28,292 nucleotides of DNA, taken from the NCBI GenBank assembly GCA_023390775.1, contig JAEWCF010000006.1, forward strand, positions 1-28,292, given 5' to 3'. Shown piece after piece: positions 1-7,539 of this stretch. The stretch's first letter is position 1. The number at the start of each line of letters is the position of its first letter. Both the position numbers and the translations under genes were made by a program. This stretch comes from Bacteroidota bacterium (GTDB taxonomy: Bacteria > Bacteroidota > Bacteroidia > Flavobacteriales > Flavobacteriaceae). The notes under the pieces were generated by a model. That model was not told where the DNA came from, did no database searches, and worked only from the letters and a program-made list of their open reading frames with translations.

Positions 1-227
1 TGGTCAAGGCCCACACCGACAACCGCGGAAGCGATGCCTACAACATGGCCCTCTCGGACCGCAGGGCCCGTTCAACGGTCCAGTACGTACGCAGCAAGGG
101 AATCGCCGCCGAACGCATCTCGGGCAAAGGCTACGGCGAGACCGAGCCCAAGGTGGACTGCGGCACGGGTTGCACCGAGGAACAGCACGCCCAGAACAGG
201 CGAAGCGAGTTTATCATCGTGAAGTAA
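1..227 (+). CDS. OmpA-family protein, C-terminal fragment (5' end outside window)
   Basis: The open frame enters from the left edge (first full codon at position 3) and ends with TAA at 225-227. The visible 74 residues are the end of an OmpA-like peptidoglycan-binding domain: HTDNRGSDAYNMALSDRRA followed by an amphipathic helix, then the GYGE element and the NRRSEFIIVK strand at the terminus. In this family the TD..G....N..LS..RA signature lies along the diaminopimelate-binding groove and anchors the outer membrane to the cell wall. Only the tail is visible, so whether the protein is a lipoprotein, a barrel or a WD40/PD40-repeat fusion (common in Bacteroidota) cannot be told. A good terminator follows within 25 bases, so this is the end of its transcript. 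Confidence 0.9.
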   Translation, partial: VKAHTDNRGSDAYNMALSDRRARSTVQYVRSKGIAAERISGKGYGETEPKVDCGTGCTEEQHAQNRRSEFIIVK

Positions 228-248
228 TTTTTGAGATAACAGTAAGAA

Positions 249-276
249 AGCCTCCCCGATGGGAGGTTTTTTTTTT
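249..276 (+). terminator. Intrinsic terminator after the OmpA-family gene
   Basis: A 6-bp GC-rich stem (cctccc / gggagg) with a cgat loop is followed directly by ten T residues. It lies 22 bases past the stop codon and is a textbook rho-independent terminator for the upstream gene. Confidence 0.9.
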
Positions 277-337
277 GGGCGCGAGGGTGCGAGCGGGCAA
301 AGGCAGGGCAGAGGTTTGGCCGGAGGAGCTTGGAGTA

Positions 338-368
338 AACCTCAAAGGTCTTCAAGACCTTTGAGGTT
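338..368. repeat. Perfect 31-bp palindrome, 'empty' form
   Basis: Arms of 15 bp (aacctcaaaggtctt / aagacctttgaggtt) surround a single central C and match perfectly. Transcribed in either direction this forms a hairpin, followed here by only a short T run. The arm core cctcaaagg is the same as in the element at 479-547. Confidence 0.85.
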
Positions 369-478
369 TTAAGTTAAGCCGGGAATCGGGGATTTAAGGA
401 GGGAAAACTGCAGATATTCAAAAGAAAACCAAAGGCACCTCAAGCGTTGTTTTTACCACATCACCAAGACTGGAAACA

Positions 479-547
479 ACCTCAAAGGTTTTATTCCGCT
501 GCGCTCCATACAGTTCGGCTTTGCCTCGGGTTTAAAACCTTTGAGGT
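479..547. repeat. Palindrome with the same arms and a 39-nt GC-rich loop, 'filled' form
   Basis: Perfect 15-bp arms (acctcaaaggtttta at 479-493, its complement at 533-547) enclose a loop at 494-532. The loop contains, in reverse orientation, the GC-rich core (gttcggctttgcctcggg) that recurs in the tandem array at the right end of the window. Confidence 0.85.
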
Positions 548-706
548 CAAAATTAGGTTTGAACCCGGAGCGTTGTCTGCGCAAAAACCGCATCTTTTGT
601 TAAAGTCTAACAGGTCAAGAAAAGTAGCCTGATGTTAAACACGGCAAAGATCCCATGTAATCCCATTACCTACAACCCATTACCCATAACTCATCATCCC
701 ACCCCC

Positions 707-830
707 GCGTGAGCGATGGAAGCGGCATCCTTTTTACAAAGCATCGCGGCGTAAAAAGATACAGCGTACAGCGCGACGGCGCTGCAAAATCTCGATAAAT
801 GGGAGAATGTTCGTTGGCGCCGGCACGCCC
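707..830. repeat. Dispersed structured element, copy A
   Basis: This copy shares blocks with 27690-27840: gcgtgagcgatggaagcg at the left end, a hairpin stem (727-737 with 751-760), the block gatacagcg.acagcgcgacgg, and cggcacgccca at the right end. The middle differs in length and sequence, but the stem is kept by compensating changes. It sits immediately 3' of queD. Confidence 0.75.
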
Positions 831-833
831 AAA

Positions 834-1283
834 TCAATTATCGGATGCGTACCACTCTGCGAAAGAGGTTTCGGTTTCCTGCAGTTTGAGTGAGTGGAGA
901 CTTAAATAGGAGGGTAGGCGCGATGCGATTTTGGCGGCAAAATCAATCACCATGTTTTCGCTTGTTGGCTGGTAATCCACTAAAATGACGTGGTGGCCGC
1001 GGTTGCTGAGTTGCTGGGCGAGTTCCACGTGGGGCGTGTTTTTATTGAAAACCGTTGCGTGGTCAAAGAGGTCAACTACCTCTTCCTTGACAATTCGTTT
1101 CAGGTCGCTGAAATCGATCACCATCCCGTGCTTGACGTGAGTAGGATTGGGGTTTGGCTCGCCAATCACCGTAACCGAGAGTTTGTAACTGTGGCCGTGG
1201 ACGTTTCGGCATTTGCCGTCATAACCGTAAAGCGCGTGCCCGGTTTCAAAATTGAACTGCTTGGTGATCCTGATCTTTGCCAT
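834..1283 (-). CDS. queD: 6-carboxy-5,6,7,8-tetrahydropterin synthase (QueD / PTPS family)
   Basis: This enzyme converts 7,8-dihydroneopterin triphosphate to 6-carboxytetrahydropterin, the second step of queuosine/preQ0 synthesis, in the cytoplasm. The 149 residues match a single PTPS fold. The zinc ligands are H16, H29 and H31 (the latter two in CRNVHGH), the catalytic cysteine is C25, and a late acidic motif (LQETETSFAEW) closes the active site. I chose the ATG at 1283 (MAKIRITKQF) over the upstream in-frame TTG at 1295 because a TACCTTTG promoter box lies at 1293-1300, leaving a leader of only a few bases. The gene is monocistronic and diverges from the tRNA gene. The closest alternative is 6-pyruvoyl-tetrahydropterin synthase, but QueD is usual for bacterial proteins of this length. 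Confidence 0.93.
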   Translation of the reverse strand: MAKIRITKQFNFETGHALYGYDGKCRNVHGHSYKLSVTVIGEPNPNPTHVKHGMVIDFSDLKRIVKEEVVDLFDHATVFNKNTPHVELAQQLSNRGHHVILVDYQPTSENMVIDFAAKIASRLPSYLSLHSLKLQETETSFAEWYASDN

Positions 1284-1292
1284 AATAAAATG

Positions 1293-1300
1293 CAAAGGTA
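1293..1300 (-). promoter_or_regulatory. queD promoter, -7 box TACCTTTG
   Basis: This matches the Bacteroidota TAnnTTTG consensus exactly and ends nine bases before the ATG. The transcript should therefore have a leader of only a few nucleotides. No clear -33 TTTG was seen. Confidence 0.65.
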
Positions 1301-1318
1301 GAAGATATTTTTTGGCCG

Positions 1319-1351
1319 TTTGCTTTTTAAAAGGATAATGCCTTATATTTG
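1319..1351 (+). promoter_or_regulatory. tRNA-Ala promoter, TTTG and TATATTTG
   Basis: A -33 TTTG at 1319-1322 and a -7 TATATTTG at 1344-1351 are separated by 21 bases, a good Bacteroidota sigma-ABfr promoter. The mature tRNA begins nine bases later. Confidence 0.75.
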
Positions 1352-1360
1352 CACCGTCTT

Positions 1361-1434
1361 GGGGGATTAGCTCATTTGGCTAGAGCGCTTGCCTGGCAGG
1401 CAAGAGGTGACCGGTTCGAATCCGGTATTCTCCA
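1361..1434 (+). tRNA. tRNA-Ala (anticodon GGC)
   Basis: A full cloverleaf can be drawn over 74 nt: acceptor gggggat/attctcc, D stem gctc/gagc, anticodon stem cttgc/gcaag around loop ctggcag (anticodon GGC, reading GCC/GCU), a 5-nt variable loop aggtg, and T stem accgg/ccggt with loop ttcgaat. The acceptor has the G3:U70 wobble pair, which is the alanine identity element, and discriminator A73. CCA is not encoded (ACAA follows), so it must be added after transcription. Confidence 0.96.
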
Positions 1435-1466
1435 CAAAAAAACCGTCACTGCTGACGGTTTTTTTT
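1435..1466. terminator. Bidirectional terminator between tRNA-Ala and the lipoprotein gene
   Basis: The stem aaccgtca / tgacggtt has a ctgc loop, with a run of A on the left and a run of T on the right. It can stop the tRNA transcript on the plus strand and the lipoprotein transcript on the minus strand. Confidence 0.88.
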
Positions 1467-1477
1467 ATGCCTTTTCA

Positions 1478-1966
1478 TTACGCTTTCGGAAGCGGTTGCC
1501 CGACCGCAATGTCGCAGCGATGGCCTGGCTGGCCATGAGGCGGGTTCATTCCCGGTGCTGTTGCCTGTGCGGGAGCATTCAGGATTGCAGGTGGCTGGTT
1601 AGTTTGGGGCGCTACCGTTGGCGTCGGCGTGACGTTGACTTTCTGGGCAGGGGTAGCGGCTGGTTTTGCCGGTGCCGAACTTAGCGGAGCGCCAACCGCA
1701 ATGTCGCAACGGTGGCCCGGCTGACCGTGCGGGGGGTTCATTCCGGGAGCGGTTTTGGCCGGAGCGGGCACAACGGCCTGCTGCGGTGCAGGAGTTGCCG
1801 CAGGGGTTGGCGCCATTTGAACGGCGGGCGCGGCCGGTGATTGCGGAGCCTGAGCCGTGGCCACTGCGGTCGTGTCGGTGGAACTTTCCTGGGGTTGCAA
1901 TTCCTTTTTGCATCCGGCGAGAAGTCCGGCGGCCAGGAACGCGCAAATTGCGAATCGAATTTTCAT
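1478..1966 (-). CDS. Small lipoprotein with duplicated HGQPGHRCDI motif, function unknown
   Basis: The 162-residue product has a lipoprotein signal peptide. The hydrophobic stretch FAICAFLAAGLLAG is followed by the lipidated C19 (lipobox LAGC) and then KKE. Most of the mature chain is a Pro/Ala/Thr/Gln-rich, probably unfolded spacer. Two nearly identical blocks stand out at residues 72-95 and 136-159: GMNPPHGQPGHRCDIAVG, differing only just after this string (APL versus QPL). Each holds two His and one Cys, which suggests metal, haem or disulfide chemistry, but no reaction is known to me. Similar motifs occur in hypothetical proteins of flavobacteria. The protein is presumably tethered to the outer membrane, facing the periplasm or the surface. 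The gene has its own promoter and shares a terminator with tRNA-Ala. Confidence 0.8.
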   Translation of the reverse strand: MKIRFAICAFLAAGLLAGCKKELQPQESSTDTTAVATAQAPQSPAAPAVQMAPTPAATPAPQQAVVPAPAKTAPGMNPPHGQPGHRCDIAVGAPLSSAPAKPAATPAQKVNVTPTPTVAPQTNQPPAILNAPAQATAPGMNPPHGQPGHRCDIAVGQPLPKA

Positions 1967-1986
1967 GGTAAAAAAATTAAGGACTT

Positions 1987-1994
1987 CAAATATA
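1987..1994 (-). promoter_or_regulatory. Promoter of the lipoprotein gene, TATATTTG
   Basis: Exact match to TAnnTTTG, 20 bases ahead of the ATG at 1966. A TTGG lies about 21 bases further upstream and may be the -33 element. Confidence 0.65.
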
Positions 1995-2022
1995 GTCTTT
2001 TAATCCAACCGATTGCCAACCG

Positions 2023-5000
2023 TCAAAAAAACGCGCGCAACTGCACATTTCCGGTATGGATAGCCTCGCCAACCTCACTCTTGCGTCCCTGGTAATTAAT
2101 ATTGATGTCGAGGTATTGCGTCAGGTTTTTCTGTACCAAAAGCCGCCACGTCAGGTTTTCGCCGGGCTGAAGGCCTTCAAGCATCTGGAACGCCACCGGC
2201 GAAAGTGCATTACCCGTAAAATCATTCTGGTAGTAGGAAACTTCGCCGTTAAGGGTAAATTTTTTCTCGGTCGCATAATTGAAAGAGGTGCCGATTCGCT
2301 GCTGTTTGAGGATTTCGGATTGCCCGATTACATTTTCCTTATTTTGATACTCGTAAAACACATCCCAGGCGGCATTTTTGGAGAACAGGTACGAAATCTT
2401 GGGCGCGGCCTGGTAACCGTCGATCTCAAAATTGCGTTCGGCAAAGTTCTCCGAAGTCAAATCGGATGAAATCGTCTTGCCGGACAAACTAAAAAGCCAG
2501 TGCGCCTTGTACAAATGCGCATATTGAAGCTGATGCGAGTGGTTGGTTGCCTCCTGCGAGCCGGATGTCAGCAGATTGCGCGCGCGGTTGTTCAGAAAGG
2601 TGTAGGTGACCGAATGATCCTGTTTTCCGCGGTTGTAAAAGAAACTGTTCCGAAACGAAGCATTGAGCCCGAGCAGGCCGTCGCGGGATTCGGCAAATGG
2701 ATTGAGGTCAAAGTTTCCGCCGTCGCGGATGATTCGCCTGTCGGCCAGATAAGAAGTCTGGTTGTAGAAATACGAGGCCAGTTTGCGGATTCCCGATGCA
2801 TTTTGCCATGCCGTGGGATTGAGGTTCACAGATGCCGAAAACTTATTCTGGTGCGTCCGGATAAAGATCTGGTTGGGAAGGAAAACCCGCACGTATTTGG
2901 CCTGGTCCGGGAAGGGCGCGACCTCAAACTCCTCGAGTTCCTGCGCGCCGTTGCCGTTGTAATCGTTCCACATGTATACGCCCTGCCCGGGTTCGACCTC
3001 GAGATAGGTGAATTCCTGCTGCGGAATGGTTCCCGAAGATGTTTCATAAGCCGCCGTAAGTTGGACAAACTGTTTGAAATAGCGGTCGTTGTAGAGCACG
3101 CGCGAATTGAGCGACTGCTCGGTTTTTCGGTTGGCATCGGTGAAATCGAGCGTACGGTAATTGACGAATACCGAAAGATCGGAGAGTTCGGTCTGGATCA
3201 ATCTCGATTTCAGATAATAAGATTGCGAATTGTTGACGCGTTTCAAGATGCCCGATTGCAGGCTGTCGTTCCTCCGCCGAAGAATTCCCAATTCGGCAAA
3301 GACCTTGGTCGAATCGCCGCGTCCCACAAAAGCCCCGTATTCGGCGAAGCGTTGGCTCAGTGCCGACAAAAGCCCCGTGGCTTTGATCTCTTCCCGATTG
3401 TCCTCGAACCGGAAACTGCCGCCTGCCCAATTCTTGCCGAAGTGTTTTCGGCCTTGCGCAAACGCCCGTGCGAATTCAGATTCGGAAGCGGCTGAATGGC
3501 TCTTCATATAACTCCCCGATCCGTTTGCCTGCCAGGTCCCGAGCTTGATCCTTGCCTCGGCAACATGGCGGCTGCCGGAGAAATTTTCGGAGAAATCGAG
3601 CTTCTCAAACTGATATTTCGCGAATCCCGAGTTTCCCAACGTGTCCGGTTGCTTCAGGGTCGAAATACCGGCAACAAGCAGGCTCTGGTCGCCGCGCGGC
3701 AGGGTGAGGTTCCAGTCGCGATCGAATTCGATTGTGAACAGGCGCTCGATGGTGCGAAAATCCTGGTCGATGCGCTGGTAGTTCGCGAAAGCGTCGGTTT
3801 GCCACGCGCCCGAGAACAACCGCTGTTTTCCGTTAAACCGGCCCGCAAAACCCACGTTGTTGCCGTCATCCTGGCTGGAAAACAGGTTCAGGTCATTGTT
3901 GCTGAGGGCGGCCTCGAAATCCACCGAAGTCTTTTCAGACGGCGTGTAGCGGCCCATCATGGTCGCGAGCTGCAACTTGACCGGCGCGATCAGCCTGGTG
4001 ACGGGTTCGTAATTTCCCTGCAGGACGCCGTCTATGGGCGGAACGTACTGGTAAATTTTCCCGATGGCAGCCGAGCTGGCCAGGATGTAATTGCCCAGCC
4101 CGTTTCCAACGAGCGTGAACCTGACGTTGAAAAGTTCGTCATCCGGGTTATTTGAATATTCAAAGACTTCGACGCCGGCCACGGTAATTTTTCGGTACAG
4201 AATTTTATTTTCGGAATATGTATCGGCAAAGGCGGACGGCGCAATCATATCGTTGGGATCATCGCCGGCCTGAGCCAGGATCTGGGCCTGCTCCTGGGAA
4301 AGGTTCTGTTGCAGGGGCTGGTTCTTGACATCCGATTCCGAATAGACAAAACCGCCAATGGCCCATTTCTCCTGCTCGTGCATCGCTCCTCCGTAAGCCA
4401 CAAATCGCGTGTAATTGCGGTCGGAGAACTGGTATTCCACATTGATGCGCATTTCCGAGGTGATGGGGAAAAGCGATGTGAAACGGATTTCGCCCGCGTT
4501 GTAATCGATGATGTAGTCGTTGTTTTCGCCGCGCCGCAGCAGGATGCCGTTGACAAAAACCCTCTCAGAACCTGAAATGATCAGGATGAAAAGCTCGTTG
4601 TTTGGGCCGCGCAATTTGTACGGGCCCTGGTTCCCCTCCTGTCCGGTAAACGAACTGCGCGCATATTGGCCGCGAACGATCGCCCCGGACCCGAACAAGG
4701 TAGTCTGCTTGTCCTTGTCGCCAAATCTGAACTGCGTCGAGATTCCCTGCACCTTTTTGTTGAAGTTCATGAATCTCGACTGCCGGTTCTCGAGAAAAAG
4801 GTCGCCGGCGCGGACGGCCCATTTTTCGCCCGAGAGTTCGATGAATATCTGGTCAAATTCGTCCAGGCGTTGCGAATAGCCGCTTTCCTGCAAGGGGATG
4901 TTCGAATCCTGGATCGAAGCGCGCAGTGAGACCTTGTCGCTCAGTTTGCCCGAAATCTGAAGGTCGAGGTTGGAGTTCACCACGGCGTTCTGGTTGTTGC

Positions 5001-5433
5001 CCACGGTCACCCCGCGCGTGATGCTTCCCGAAGTCGTTAGGCCCTCGAACGGCACGAAGCGCTTGACCGGATCGCGGCTCGCCCGATACAGGGTGCCGGC
5101 ATCGCTTTCCACAACCTGGCTTTTGTCGTACAGGCTGTACCTGCGCGTGAGGTATTCGGGATATTGGAGGTAGCGAAGGGTAAGACTGTCGGCCGAGGTG
5201 AAGCCGTCTTTAAAAACCAGGGTGCTTTTGGCGAAGTCGACCCGGTAAAGGGTTGTGTCCACATCAGTTCCGTCGGGGTACTGCAATTTGAAGAACACCT
5301 TGTTAATGCTGACGCTGTCGATGCGGATCGTATCGGCGGATGCCGCGATCTTCCGAAGCCTGTACGGCGATTCCTGTGCAAACGACAGCTGCACCAAGAA
5401 CATCAAAACTGCCGGCAACAGGTTTTTTAACAT
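2023..5433 (-). CDS. Large outer-membrane beta-barrel protein, function unknown
   Basis: The 1136-residue product begins with a clear signal peptide (MLKNLLPAVLMFLVQLSFAQ, cleavage after FAQ). After a short N-terminal domain, most of the chain is alternating polar/aromatic beta-strand sequence with Gly/Asn/Asp turns. It ends with an aromatic residue (LRAFF), as expected for a substrate of the BAM complex, so it is read as an outer-membrane barrel. An upstream in-frame TTG would extend it to 5469, directly against the lysC stop. I prefer the ATG at 5433 because the signal peptide begins there. It lies 36 bases behind lysC and is probably cotranscribed, although nothing links the two functions. 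No TonB box or CNA-like plug was recognised, so a TonB-dependent receptor is unlikely. Confidence 0.8.
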   Translation of the reverse strand: MLKNLLPAVLMFLVQLSFAQESPYRLRKIAASADTIRIDSVSINKVFFKLQYPDGTDVDTTLYRVDFAKSTLVFKDGFTSADSLTLRYLQYPEYLTRRYSLYDKSQVVESDAGTLYRASRDPVKRFVPFEGLTTSGSITRGVTVGNNQNAVVNSNLDLQISGKLSDKVSLRASIQDSNIPLQESGYSQRLDEFDQIFIELSGEKWAVRAGDLFLENRQSRFMNFNKKVQGISTQFRFGDKDKQTTLFGSGAIVRGQYARSSFTGQEGNQGPYKLRGPNNELFILIISGSERVFVNGILLRRGENNDYIIDYNAGEIRFTSLFPITSEMRINVEYQFSDRNYTRFVAYGGAMHEQEKWAIGGFVYSESDVKNQPLQQNLSQEQAQILAQAGDDPNDMIAPSAFADTYSENKILYRKITVAGVEVFEYSNNPDDELFNVRFTLVGNGLGNYILASSAAIGKIYQYVPPIDGVLQGNYEPVTRLIAPVKLQLATMMGRYTPSEKTSVDFEAALSNNDLNLFSSQDDGNNVGFAGRFNGKQRLFSGAWQTDAFANYQRIDQDFRTIERLFTIEFDRDWNLTLPRGDQSLLVAGISTLKQPDTLGNSGFAKYQFEKLDFSENFSGSRHVAEARIKLGTWQANGSGSYMKSHSAASESEFARAFAQGRKHFGKNWAGGSFRFEDNREEIKATGLLSALSQRFAEYGAFVGRGDSTKVFAELGILRRRNDSLQSGILKRVNNSQSYYLKSRLIQTELSDLSVFVNYRTLDFTDANRKTEQSLNSRVLYNDRYFKQFVQLTAAYETSSGTIPQQEFTYLEVEPGQGVYMWNDYNGNGAQELEEFEVAPFPDQAKYVRVFLPNQIFIRTHQNKFSASVNLNPTAWQNASGIRKLASYFYNQTSYLADRRIIRDGGNFDLNPFAESRDGLLGLNASFRNSFFYNRGKQDHSVTYTFLNNRARNLLTSGSQEATNHSHQLQYAHLYKAHWLFSLSGKTISSDLTSENFAERNFEIDGYQAAPKISYLFSKNAAWDVFYEYQNKENVIGQSEILKQQRIGTSFNYATEKKFTLNGEVSYYQNDFTGNALSPVAFQMLEGLQPGENLTWRLLVQKNLTQYLDININYQGRKSEVGEAIHTGNVQLRAFF

Positions 5434-5469
5434 AGCTTTATTAACGCGATTGCGGCTGGTAAAGTACAA

Positions 5470-6732
5470 TCACGTGATGGGTTCGCGGGCCACGATCTGC
5501 ATGGTTTCGCGGCTTGTCTGGCGCACCAGGATGGTTTTGTTGTCCGATATCAGGCGCGCGGCCTTGTCGTTGAAATGGCGGATGGTGTACAGCGAGACGT
5601 CTTCGTTGTAGGATACCTTGAACTTTCGCGACAACACGGCCCGAAGTTCCTGGAAATGCCCGAATTTATCCTCACAGCAAACCGAAAACGAGATCGCCGA
5701 ATTCTGGATCAGCGAGACTTTCATCTTAAATTTATGCAGAAGCGCGAAAATTTCGCTGATGTTTTCCTCCATGATGAACGAGAAATCGATGGACGAGAGC
5801 GAGATCAACAGCTGGTTGCGCTTGACGATGAAGCACGGAAGTTCGGGTTCGAGGTCTGCTCCCTTGGAAACGCGCGTTCCGGGAAGCGCCGGGTTCAGGA
5901 ACGACTTCACAAAAAGCGGAATCTCCTTCTTTTGCAGGGGTTGAAGTGTCTTGGGATGGATCACGCTGGCGCCGTAAAAGGCGAGTTCGATGGCTTCGCG
6001 ATAGGAAATCTGGTGGAGCAGGACGGCATTGTCAAAATAGCGCGGATCGGCGTTCATGACCCCTGGAACGTCCTTCCAGATGGTAACGCTCTCGGCGTTA
6101 AGGCTGTAGGCAAAAATCGCCGCGGTATAATCGGAGCCCTCGCGGCCCAGGGTCGTGGTGAAATTGTTTTCGTCCGATCCCAAAAAGCCCTGCGTGATGT
6201 TGAGCACCTTCTTTTTGACGCCCTTTGCGATGTTCTTTTGGGTGGTTTCCCAATTTACGTTGGCGTCGCGGTAGGCAGCATCGGTCTTGATCAGATTCCG
6301 GACGTCTAGCCATTGCGTGCGGATGCCCCGGAATTGCATGTAATGCGCCACAATGGTCGTGGAAACTATTTCACCGTAGCTGACAACCTGGTCGTAGACG
6401 AAATTGTAATTGGGCGATTTGTTCTGCTTGAGGAAGTAATCCAGGTCGGCGAAATGGCGGGCCACATCGGTGAAGACCGCGTGCGAATCGTCCTCAAAAA
6501 GTTCGAGCAGGATCTGGTTGTGGTATTTGCGCACTTCCTGCAGCGATGCGCTCAGCGAAGCCGACTTCTTGAAATAGTTGTTGATGACCGCCTCCAGGGC
6601 ATTTGTCGTTTTCCCCATGGCCGAAACCACGAGCAGCACGTTGTCATAACCGGTCTGCACCAGCACATCGTATACGTTTCTGATACCAGCCGCATCCTTT
6701 ACCGATGCACCGCCGAATTTAAATATTCTCAT
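5470..6732 (-). CDS. lysC: Aspartate kinase (monofunctional, with C-terminal ACT domains)
   Basis: This enzyme phosphorylates L-aspartate, the committed step towards lysine, threonine, methionine and diaminopimelate. The 420-residue protein opens with the diagnostic KFGGASVKD nucleotide-binding loop, followed by VVSAMGKTTN, the substrate loop GREGSDYTAAIFA and the WKDVPGVMNADPR motif. The final ~130 residues have ACT-type character and end in QTSRETMQIVARE, typical of Bacteroidota enzymes. No homoserine dehydrogenase fusion is present, so it is monofunctional. It starts at the ATG at 6732; the residues just upstream belong to a tandem repeat. No lysine riboswitch or TAnnTTTG box was found ahead of it, so the promoter may lie within or beyond the repeats or in the upstream GNAT transcript. 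Confidence 0.95.
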   Translation of the reverse strand: MRIFKFGGASVKDAAGIRNVYDVLVQTGYDNVLLVVSAMGKTTNALEAVINNYFKKSASLSASLQEVRKYHNQILLELFEDDSHAVFTDVARHFADLDYFLKQNKSPNYNFVYDQVVSYGEIVSTTIVAHYMQFRGIRTQWLDVRNLIKTDAAYRDANVNWETTQKNIAKGVKKKVLNITQGFLGSDENNFTTTLGREGSDYTAAIFAYSLNAESVTIWKDVPGVMNADPRYFDNAVLLHQISYREAIELAFYGASVIHPKTLQPLQKKEIPLFVKSFLNPALPGTRVSKGADLEPELPCFIVKRNQLLISLSSIDFSFIMEENISEIFALLHKFKMKVSLIQNSAISFSVCCEDKFGHFQELRAVLSRKFKVSYNEDVSLYTIRHFNDKAARLISDNKTILVRQTSRETMQIVAREPIT

Positions 6733-6738
6733 TTTTGT

Positions 6739-6782
6739 CGAATGTCAAATGACGAATGTCGAATGACGAATGTCGAATGACG
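6739..6782. repeat. Short tandem repeat (gaatgtcgaatgac) upstream of lysC
   Basis: Three imperfect units of about 14 bp of the type cgaatgtcgaatgacg run head to tail directly in front of the lysC start codon. A related string in inverse sense (cgactttcgacttttgacattc) occurs at about 14757-14800. Confidence 0.75.
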
Positions 6783-6824
6783 ATTGGGTTTATAAATTTT
6801 CTCTCTAAACATCATGGCTGCCCC

Positions 6825-6985
6825 AATTGGTATATTTTAACTTCGCCTACGCTGCGTTCAGTTCGCCTTTCAGGCTCGAGTCACATTTCCACATTGGTAC
6901 ATTTTATTTCCTCATTTCCTCATTTAACTGCGCTATCGCTCCGTTCCGTTCGCCCTTCGGGCTCGGGTCCTCATTTTCAAATTTC
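6825..6985 (-). repeat. Two adjacent GC-rich core repeats in AT-rich flanks (lysC to GNAT interval)
   Basis: Two consecutive units have an AT-rich leader (aattggtatatttt, cattggtacatttt) followed by a GC-rich core: cagttcgcctttcaggctcg at 6859-6878 and ccgttcgcccttcgggctcg at 6946-6965. The second unit, about 6914-6985, reappears nearly identical and inverted at 12392-12475. The repeat overlaps the last codons of the GNAT gene at 6977 by a few bases. The rest of the 6733-6976 interval shows no gene. Confidence 0.75.
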
Positions 6986-7423
6986 CTCAAAATGCACCAC
7001 CCTCCAATCTCCCAATACCCTTGCGCCCGACTTTTCGTAAAACCGGATGGCATCGGTGTTCCAGTCCAGGACGTTCCACTCGATTCGGCGGACGCCCTGC
7101 GATTTTCCAAAGGCGATGACTTCATTGTAGAGTTTTTCGCCGATTCCCTTGCCGCGCATGGCATCGGTCACGATCAAATCCTCAAGATGTACGGTTTTTC
7201 CTTTCCAGGTGGAATATCGGTAATAAAACAGCGCCATGCCCGCGATATTGCCATCCGCTTCGGCGACGATGCAATTAAACAGCGGATCGGGACCAAAACC
7301 GTCGCGTACCAGGTCATCGGCCGTGATGACGACGGCGTCGGGTTCGCGCTCGAATTCGGCGAGTTCGCGAATCAGTTCAAGGACCCTGGGCATATCTTCG
7401 GGGACGGCGTGGCGGATGTTCAT
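6977..7423 (-). CDS. GNAT-family N-acetyltransferase (diamine/thialysine acetyltransferase-like)
   Basis: This acetyl-CoA-dependent N-acetyltransferase has 148 residues. Motif A is the LIVTDAMRGKGIG segment, which holds the pyrophosphate-binding R/Q-x-x-G-x-G/A loop. It is preceded by the EDLIV strand, and motif B is seen as NTDAIRFYEKSGA. The arrangement ALFYYRYSTWKGKTVHLEDLIV is typical of the spermidine/thialysine acetyltransferase group, so a small polyamine or amino-acid side chain is a plausible substrate. That is inference from family resemblance. The start chosen is the ATG at 7423 rather than the TTG two codons earlier. The end of the gene runs into a dispersed repeat, which may have supplied its last codons. 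Confidence 0.85.
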   Translation of the reverse strand: MNIRHAVPEDMPRVLELIRELAEFEREPDAVVITADDLVRDGFGPDPLFNCIVAEADGNIAGMALFYYRYSTWKGKTVHLEDLIVTDAMRGKGIGEKLYNEVIAFGKSQGVRRIEWNVLDWNTDAIRFYEKSGARVLGDWRVVHFEEI

Positions 7424-7453
7424 TCTCAAATGTTTCTAACAAGTGGCAAAAAG

Positions 7454-7461
7454 CAAATATA
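7454..7461 (-). promoter_or_regulatory. Promoter of the GNAT gene, TATATTTG
   Basis: Exact TAnnTTTG match 30 bases ahead of the ATG at 7423. It probably drives GNAT and possibly lysC and the barrel gene, since no other promoter was seen between them. Confidence 0.6.
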
Positions 7462-7510
7462 CGCAGGCATTGTCAGGGAAAAAAGCCTCGGGACAAAGCA
7501 AAAAAAGCCC

Positions 7511-7518
7511 GATATTTG
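7511..7518 (+). promoter_or_regulatory. Possible fbp promoter, GATATTTG
   Basis: One mismatch to TAnnTTTG, 21 bases ahead of the fbp ATG. The divergent GNAT promoter lies about 50 bp to the left. Confidence 0.4.
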
Positions 7519-7539
7519 CGCAACAACCACAACAAAATA

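Larger units (their letters stand above)
280..833. other. Gene-free interval with palindromes and a dispersed repeat
   Basis: No open frame here has protein-like composition. The interval holds a 31-bp palindrome (338-368), a second palindrome with the same arms around a 39-nt loop (479-547), short direct repeats of the type cattacccataact (about 664-700), and one copy of a dispersed element (707-830) that ends three bases before the queD stop codon. No promoter for a flanking gene was recognised, which fits the outward or convergent orientation of the neighbours. Confidence 0.7.

Noticed and set aside
1361..1434. tRNA-Ala as an integration site for a mobile element
   Set aside because: No integrase, no direct repeat of the tRNA 3' end and no foreign gene block lies next to it. 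The neighbouring repeats are of the dispersed type seen elsewhere.
2500..3495. 331-codon open frame on the plus strand
   Set aside because: It lies wholly antisense to the outer-membrane barrel gene, has no start context, and its sequence (many Val/Arg/Gly with no domain) is the mirror of the real codons. GC-rich codon use leaves the opposite strand open.
6733..6976. Lysine riboswitch or attenuator upstream of lysC
   Set aside because: The interval consists of short tandem repeats and GC-rich core units. No lysine-aptamer-like pattern or leader peptide with Lys/Thr codons was found.
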